Source: Campylobacteraceae bacterium (GTDB lineage: Bacteria > Campylobacterota > Campylobacteria > Campylobacterales > Sulfurovaceae). From it: a DNA stretch of 45,322 nucleotides. The notes below the pieces were generated by a model. That model did not search any database and had not been told where the DNA came from. It was given only the letters and a program-made list of their open reading frames with translations. Made by a program: the position numbers and the translations under genes. The stretch is from contig JALWMP010000099.1 of assembly GCA_026996165.1 (NCBI GenBank), positions 1 to 45,322 of the forward strand. Direction: 5' to 3'. This document shows positions 41,299 to 45,322 of this stretch, piece by piece. Within the stretch, counting starts at the first letter, position 1; each line of letters begins with the position of its first letter.

Positions 41299-42831
41299 TT
41301 ATAATTTTTTACGAAGTAGCTTTTTAGCAAAGAGTCTAGCCTCTTCATTTGGTCTCTCTCCCCCAATAATTCTAGCTATCTCATTGATTCTTCCCTCTTT
41401 ATCTAGTGAAATTACACTACTTTTATTGTTAATTTTAGAGACTAAAAGATGTTGAGTAGCTTTAGATGCTAAGTGTGGTTGATGAGAAATAGCAAATATC
41501 TGATAGACAGAGGAGAGTTTAGCAATCATATTAGCAATAGCTATAGACTCATCACCTGAGACATTGGCATCTATCTCATCTAAAATAAGAACTCCACTCT
41601 CCTTAACTCCTGATAGAGCTATGACCATTAAAGCTAAACGTACACGATTAAATTCACCTCCACTAAGTGTAGAAGCTTTTGAACCATTTAATTTAACTTC
41701 AACCATATCCTGACCAGTTAAACTTAATGCCTCAGTAGTAAAAATAAAATTTAACTCAGGAAGTTTTAACTCTGCCAAATATTTTTTTAAAGGCTTTTCT
41801 AACTCTTGAGCTTTAGCCTTTCTAACAAAAGAGATTTTAGTTGCCAATGTACTAAGCTCCATAAACTCCATCTCTAAAAAAGACTCTAACATACTTTTAT
41901 CTTTCTCAATATTTTGATAACCTTGCAACTCTTTTTTCTTTAAATCTGCATACTCAAGTGCCTCTTCTATACTCCCATATCTATTTTTTAGAGAGGAGAT
42001 TTTTTCTAACCTATCCAATATCTCTTCAATATTGATTTCAGTTAACTCTTCCGATAAAATCTCTATCTCTTCAAAATCAGCACGAAGTTGATTCATAGCC
42101 TCTGAAAAATTAGTATCATCTTTATCTAATAATCTATATACCTCTGTAACTGCCTCTTCAAAATCAAAAATACCATTAGCTAACTCAACTGCATCATTAA
42201 TTTTATCAATACGTGAAAGTTGTTGCTTAATTTTTAAAAGCTCCTCATCTTCACCCACTTTAGGGTCTATACTCTCTATCTTCTCTATCTCAAACTCTGT
42301 AAACTCAATTAGTTCAGCTAGTTTAGCCTCTTTTTCTCTTATCTTTTTTAACTCTTCAAGTTTAAATTTGTAGTTAGCATACCGTTTGGAGTACTCTTTA
42401 AAAAGTTTTTTAAAGCTTTTATCATTTGACAAGAGTTCATTGTCTATAAGTTTTAGTAAATCTTTACTCTCAAAACCACTCTTATCTCTAACCGATAAAA
42501 ACTGGACATAAGGAGAGAACATCTCTTTTAAAATTTTTTTAGAGATATTCTGCCCATCAATACTATATCGTACTTTCTCCTTTTTTAGACTCTTAAGTGT
42601 TATCTCATCTTCAAACTCAAAGTTTTCATTCTTTAGACTCTTTGGTTTATCTATCAACACTTCACATAGAGATGCTTCAGCAGTTCCATAACCAAATGTA
42701 GAGAGTATACTATTCATAAAGAGAGACTTACCTGCTCCAGATGGTCCAGAGAGAACCACTAAACCTTTTTCTAACTCTAACTCTATTTTATTAAACGATA
42801 TTAAATTTTTTATATATACTCTATTAATCAT
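41299..42831 (-). CDS. recN: DNA repair protein RecN
   Basis: SMC-like ATPase that acts early in double-strand break repair. Walker A is LSGPSGAGKSLFMN (about residues 28-41). A coiled-coil region spans about 150-340, shorter than in E. coli. The ABC signature is STLSGGEFNRVRLALMV and Walker B is VLILDEIDANVSGDES, followed by the switch His in IFAISHQPHLAS. At 510 aa it is slightly short of E. coli RecN (553). Its ATG overlaps the nadK stop by 1 bp, the pairing common in many bacteria. Confidence 0.96.
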   Translation of the reverse strand: MINRVYIKNLISFNKIELELEKGLVVLSGPSGAGKSLFMNSILSTFGYGTAEASLCEVLIDKPKSLKNENFEFEDEITLKSLKKEKVRYSIDGQNISKKILKEMFSPYVQFLSVRDKSGFESKDLLKLIDNELLSNDKSFKKLFKEYSKRYANYKFKLEELKKIREKEAKLAELIEFTEFEIEKIESIDPKVGEDEELLKIKQQLSRIDKINDAVELANGIFDFEEAVTEVYRLLDKDDTNFSEAMNQLRADFEEIEILSEELTEINIEEILDRLEKISSLKNRYGSIEEALEYADLKKKELQGYQNIEKDKSMLESFLEMEFMELSTLATKISFVRKAKAQELEKPLKKYLAELKLPELNFIFTTEALSLTGQDMVEVKLNGSKASTLSGGEFNRVRLALMVIALSGVKESGVLILDEIDANVSGDESIAIANMIAKLSSVYQIFAISHQPHLASKATQHLLVSKINNKSSVISLDKEGRINEIARIIGGERPNEEARLFAKKLLRKKL

Positions 42832-43703
42832 TATTCGTCATCACCCCACGATAGTTTTTCTCTAAGAACAGAAAAGTAATTTCTCTCTCTTTTGTGTAAT
42901 AATTTTGCTCCTATTTGAGCTCCATTTATGACCAATACCTCACCTGCCTCCATCTCATAATCGTCTTGACCATCAACCATTACAATAACTTTATCTTTAG
43001 GAGATGAGAAGTCAATAGTAAAATTAGAAGGTAACACTAAAGGTCTTTGGGTTAAAGAGTGTGCAGCAATAGGAGTCATAATAAAAGCTTTAGTTAAAGG
43101 GTATATTACAGGTCCTCCTGCTGCTAAATTATAAGCAGTTGAACCAGTTGGTGTAGAGATAATTAGTCCATCACCTCGATATGTATTAAACCACTCACCA
43201 TCAATAGAAGCATCAATTCTAGCCATATGTGAAATAGTTGGACGAGTTACAACTACATCATTAAAAGCATGAAATTTTTTACGACCATCAGCTGTCTGAA
43301 TATAACCATCTATCATCATACGGTCATCTATTCGATAGTTATTAATTAATAAATTATCTAAAAAGGTATCTACTTCTGATATTCGTACATCAGCCAAAAA
43401 TCCTAAAGTTCCAGCATTGATTCCAAGAACTGGTTTATGGTATCCATAACTTTTTCTCACCAAAGAAAGTAGTGTACCATCACCTCCTAAAGAGACTAGA
43501 AAATCTGAATGCTTACAAAGTTCATCAAACTCAATACCATTTGAAAGACCTAACATATCACTTGAGTGTTTTACTAACAAAACTTTGATTTTTCTAGCTT
43601 CAAACTTCTTTTTTATCTCTTTATATATCGGTAAAATCTCTGGAGCATCAGGCTTTATTACAAAACCTGCAACGTTAATCTGTGTTAATTTTTCATCACT
43701 CAC
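42831..43703 (-). CDS. nadK: NAD kinase
   Basis: Phosphorylates NAD+ to NADP+ with ATP or polyphosphate. Signature loops are SLGGDGTLLSLVRKS (with GGDG), LGINAGTLGFLADV, the FNDVVVTRP segment, and RGDGLIISTPTGSTAYNLAAGGP. The frame allows a TTG start at 43706; GTG at 43703 is preferred because AGGAG is then 7 nt upstream. That gives about 290 aa. It is the first gene of nadK-recN and is divergent from the gltX-like gene. Confidence 0.96.
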   Translation of the reverse strand: MSDEKLTQINVAGFVIKPDAPEILPIYKEIKKKFEARKIKVLLVKHSSDMLGLSNGIEFDELCKHSDFLVSLGGDGTLLSLVRKSYGYHKPVLGINAGTLGFLADVRISEVDTFLDNLLINNYRIDDRMMIDGYIQTADGRKKFHAFNDVVVTRPTISHMARIDASIDGEWFNTYRGDGLIISTPTGSTAYNLAAGGPVIYPLTKAFIMTPIAAHSLTQRPLVLPSNFTIDFSSPKDKVIVMVDGQDDYEMEAGEVLVINGAQIGAKLLHKRERNYFSVLREKLSWGDDE

Positions 43704-43847
43704 CAATATTCTCCTACTAACTATAACAGTAGAATATCATAAAATCACTTGTTGATTCTATCTATAATATAAAATTGCAACATTTTATTTTAGAAATGAT
43801 ACGTTATCTTTTTATAGTAAATAGTACAAAATTCAAGTAAAACCCCC

Positions 43848-43853
43848 TATAAT
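43848..43853 (+). promoter_or_regulatory. -10 box (TATAAT) of the gltX-like gene
   Basis: CCCCCTATAATTAC lies 25 nt before the ATG and gives a leader of about 18 nt with TTAGGAG as ribosome site. The intact promoter and ribosome site indicate the gene is expressed. Confidence 0.55.
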
Positions 43854-43877
43854 TACATATAAAATTTAGGAGAACAA

Positions 43878-45056
43878 ATGCTTCGATATGCCCCGTCACC
43901 TATTGGTGATATCTGTTTAGATAATTTACAAATTGCCATTGTTAACTACCTTATTGCACAACAAAAAAATGACAAATTCTTAGTGCGTATAGAAGATGTT
44001 AATGTAGTAGATATGGAGGAGGGAAAAGATACAGAAATTATGATGATTTTAGAGAAATTTGCTCTAAAACATGACTTGGTCTTTCATCAAAGTGAACACT
44101 TAAATCTATATCAAACTTTAGCACTTCGTCTACTTAAAGAGAAAAAGGCTTTTATTTGCAAATGTAAAGATGAAAATTCCTCTTGCTATTCAAATTGTGA
44201 AACACTAAGCCAAGAGGAGTATAGAGAGATTAAAGAGAGTGGAAAACCTTTTGTAATACGTCTAAAATATAAAGATGTTGATAACTTTGTTATTTTAAAA
44301 GTAGATGGGAAACCAAGTTATAACTTTGCTTGTGCCACAGATGATATGATAAGTAATATTGAGCTAGTTATTCGTGATGAAAAATATCTTAATGAGACAG
44401 AAAAACAAAACTATATTAAAAAACTACTAGGATATGAAAAAGAGACTCACTATATACATATAAACACTACAAAAGATACCCCATCAGTAAAATCTCTTTT
44501 TAAAGAAGGATTTTTACCTGATGCTATTTTAAACTATTTAATTATTGAGTTAAATCCAAATGCTCCAAAGAAGGTTTTTAGACTTCCTGATGCCATTAAG
44601 TGGTTTAGTTTAGAAGATATTCCAAAAAAAAGTAACTATTTTGATTTAAAAAAGCTACAACAGCTTAATCGAGAACATCTAAAGCTTATTGATGATAAAC
44701 TTCTATCTACACTTTTTGGCTTTGCAGATGCCAATATTGGTAAACTTGCAAAAGTCTATCTTGATGAGTGTAGCACAATAAATGAACTAGAGAAAAAGAT
44801 AAAACTTATCTTTCAACCAAAAGATTTTTCTAGTGAATTTGGTGAGCAGATGAAGAGACTTTCAGAGTTAATCTTTGAAGCTCCAATAATAGAAAATTTT
44901 GATGAGTTTCAAAATTTTCTAATTAGAAAAAGTGGACTTAGTAGAGATGAACTCGAAAAGCCTTTAGCACAACTCTTAACATCAACAGCCCATGGAGCTA
45001 AGTTAAGAGAGATATATCCATACATTAAATCTTACATATTGGAGGTAGCATCATAA
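43878..45056 (+). CDS. gltX: Glutamyl-tRNA synthetase-like protein lacking HIGH and KMSKS motifs
   Basis: The family is clear: MLRYAPSPIGD opening, FLVRIED near residue 40, a zinc-knuckle-like CKCKDENSSCYSNC (94-107), GKPFVIRLK, YNFACATDD, LPDAILNYLI and KLQQLNREHLKL in the anticodon-binding part. But the catalytic signatures are gone. The HIGN position after APSPxGD reads CLDN (residues 13-16), and the KMSKR loop expected near residue 198 is replaced by the short TTKDTPSV with several residues missing. IEDTD is IEDVN, and RGEDH is RDEKY. The 392-aa length is below the usual 430-470. The frame is intact and the promoter and ribosome site look good, so this is not simple decay. Campylobacterota usually carry two GluRS paralogues; this may be one that lost charging activity. 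yggT follows with a 1-bp overlap. Confidence 0.85.
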   Translation: MLRYAPSPIGDICLDNLQIAIVNYLIAQQKNDKFLVRIEDVNVVDMEEGKDTEIMMILEKFALKHDLVFHQSEHLNLYQTLALRLLKEKKAFICKCKDENSSCYSNCETLSQEEYREIKESGKPFVIRLKYKDVDNFVILKVDGKPSYNFACATDDMISNIELVIRDEKYLNETEKQNYIKKLLGYEKETHYIHINTTKDTPSVKSLFKEGFLPDAILNYLIIELNPNAPKKVFRLPDAIKWFSLEDIPKKSNYFDLKKLQQLNREHLKLIDDKLLSTLFGFADANIGKLAKVYLDECSTINELEKKIKLIFQPKDFSSEFGEQMKRLSELIFEAPIIENFDEFQNFLIRKSGLSRDELEKPLAQLLTSTAHGAKLREIYPYIKSYILEVAS

Positions 45057-45322
45057 TGAATTTTATACTACAACCTATCCTACTTTTTATTCAGATATAT
45101 ATCTGGATTGTTATTATTGCAACTATTCTATCTATGCTACAAGTTGACCCTCGTCAACCTTTTGTTGAACTAATAAATCGTATAACAGAACCAGCTTTTC
45201 GTTTTATTCGGCAAAAGATGCCCTTTACTGTTATTGGTGGAATTGACCTATCCCCATTAGTTCTTATTATAGGATTACAATTAATAAGTAGTCTACTATC
45301 TGGTAATATATTTGTTGCTATT
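45056..45322 (+). CDS. YggT-family membrane protein (partial, runs off the window)
   Basis: The first 89 codons are present with no stop before the window end. The product has a membrane helix at about residues 5-28, then the family block VDPRQPFVELINRITEPAF, FIRQKMPFTVIGGIDLSPL and a second helix LVLIIGLQLISSLL. YggT proteins have one or two such repeats and are linked to osmotic or cell-division functions. The ATG overlaps the gltX-like stop (TAATG). In Campylobacter, as I recall, gltX, a small membrane gene and slt are neighbours, so slt may follow outside the window. Confidence 0.88.
   Translation, partial: MNFILQPILLFIQIYIWIVIIATILSMLQVDPRQPFVELINRITEPAFRFIRQKMPFTVIGGIDLSPLVLIIGLQLISSLLSGNIFVAI

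Noticed and set aside
1-45322. CRISPR array, tRNA or rRNA genes, prophage or complete insertion sequence
   Set aside because: No regularly spaced direct repeats, no cloverleaf-like GC-rich segments and no transposase, integrase or phage structural proteins were seen in any frame.

Overview
The window is AT-rich chromosomal DNA from a Gram-negative bacterium, most likely a Campylobacterota (epsilonproteobacterial) species of the Sulfurovum/Sulfurimonas kind. The signs are AcnB as aconitase, ThyX for thymidylate, a lolA/secA/lolC-type neighbourhood, a tatD-mltD-(SPOR lipoprotein)-hisB-kdsC-lptC block close to the order I recall from Campylobacter, a gltX-like gene followed by yggT, small monohaem cytochromes, and promoters with good -10 boxes but mostly poor -35 boxes. 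Genus is an inference; no rRNA or tRNA gene was seen.

Layout. 41-7220 (mostly minus): thiI, an N-acetylmuramoyl-L-alanine amidase, a small plus-strand nuclease-fold protein, ppk2, rmuC, lolA, two very small proteins (one of only 49 aa) and mogA. 7336-11171 (plus): secA and a LolC/E-type permease, ending in a hairpin shared with convergent valS. 11207-17084: valS, a periplasmic alpha-carbonic anhydrase (plus), then minus-strand folD-lepB-rpiB. 17152-21112: a cytochrome c, thyX, and a large M14 metallocarboxypeptidase with accessory beta domains. 21113-21504 is the only gene-free stretch over 300 bp and holds what looks like the right end of a decayed IS200/IS605 element. 21505-25262 (plus): NlpC/P60 lipoprotein, then grpE-dnaK-J-domain protein behind a textbook sigma70 promoter. 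25325-29575: a DUF819 membrane protein with a thioredoxin-like protein (minus), then acnB (plus). 29644-34198 (minus): truD, and a tight run trxC, response regulator, histidine kinase, cytochrome c, thiL. 34335-35666 (plus): an SH3/NlpC/P60 lipoprotein, probably read from a leaderless mRNA. 35653-43706 (minus): an envelope block (mltD, SPOR lipoprotein, hisB, kdsC, lptC), tatD, two paralogous LysM membrane proteins, then nadK-recN. 43878-45322 (plus): a glutamyl-tRNA synthetase-like gene and the start of yggT.

How the genes fit together. Most are housekeeping: protein export (secA, lepB), lipoprotein and LPS transport (lolA, LolC/E-type permease, lptC, kdsC), peptidoglycan remodelling (amidase, lytic transglycosylase, two NlpC/P60 enzymes, SPOR and LysM proteins), tRNA modification and charging (thiI, truD, valS), heat shock, and DNA repair (rmuC, recN).

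The strongest anomaly is the gltX-like gene, whose frame is intact but whose HIGH and KMSKS signatures are both lost. Other points of interest are the IS200/IS605-like right end, a SPOR-only lipoprotein where rlpA is expected, hairpins covering the ribosome binding sites of tatD and hisB, and an M14 protease with four appended domains and no visible signal peptide.
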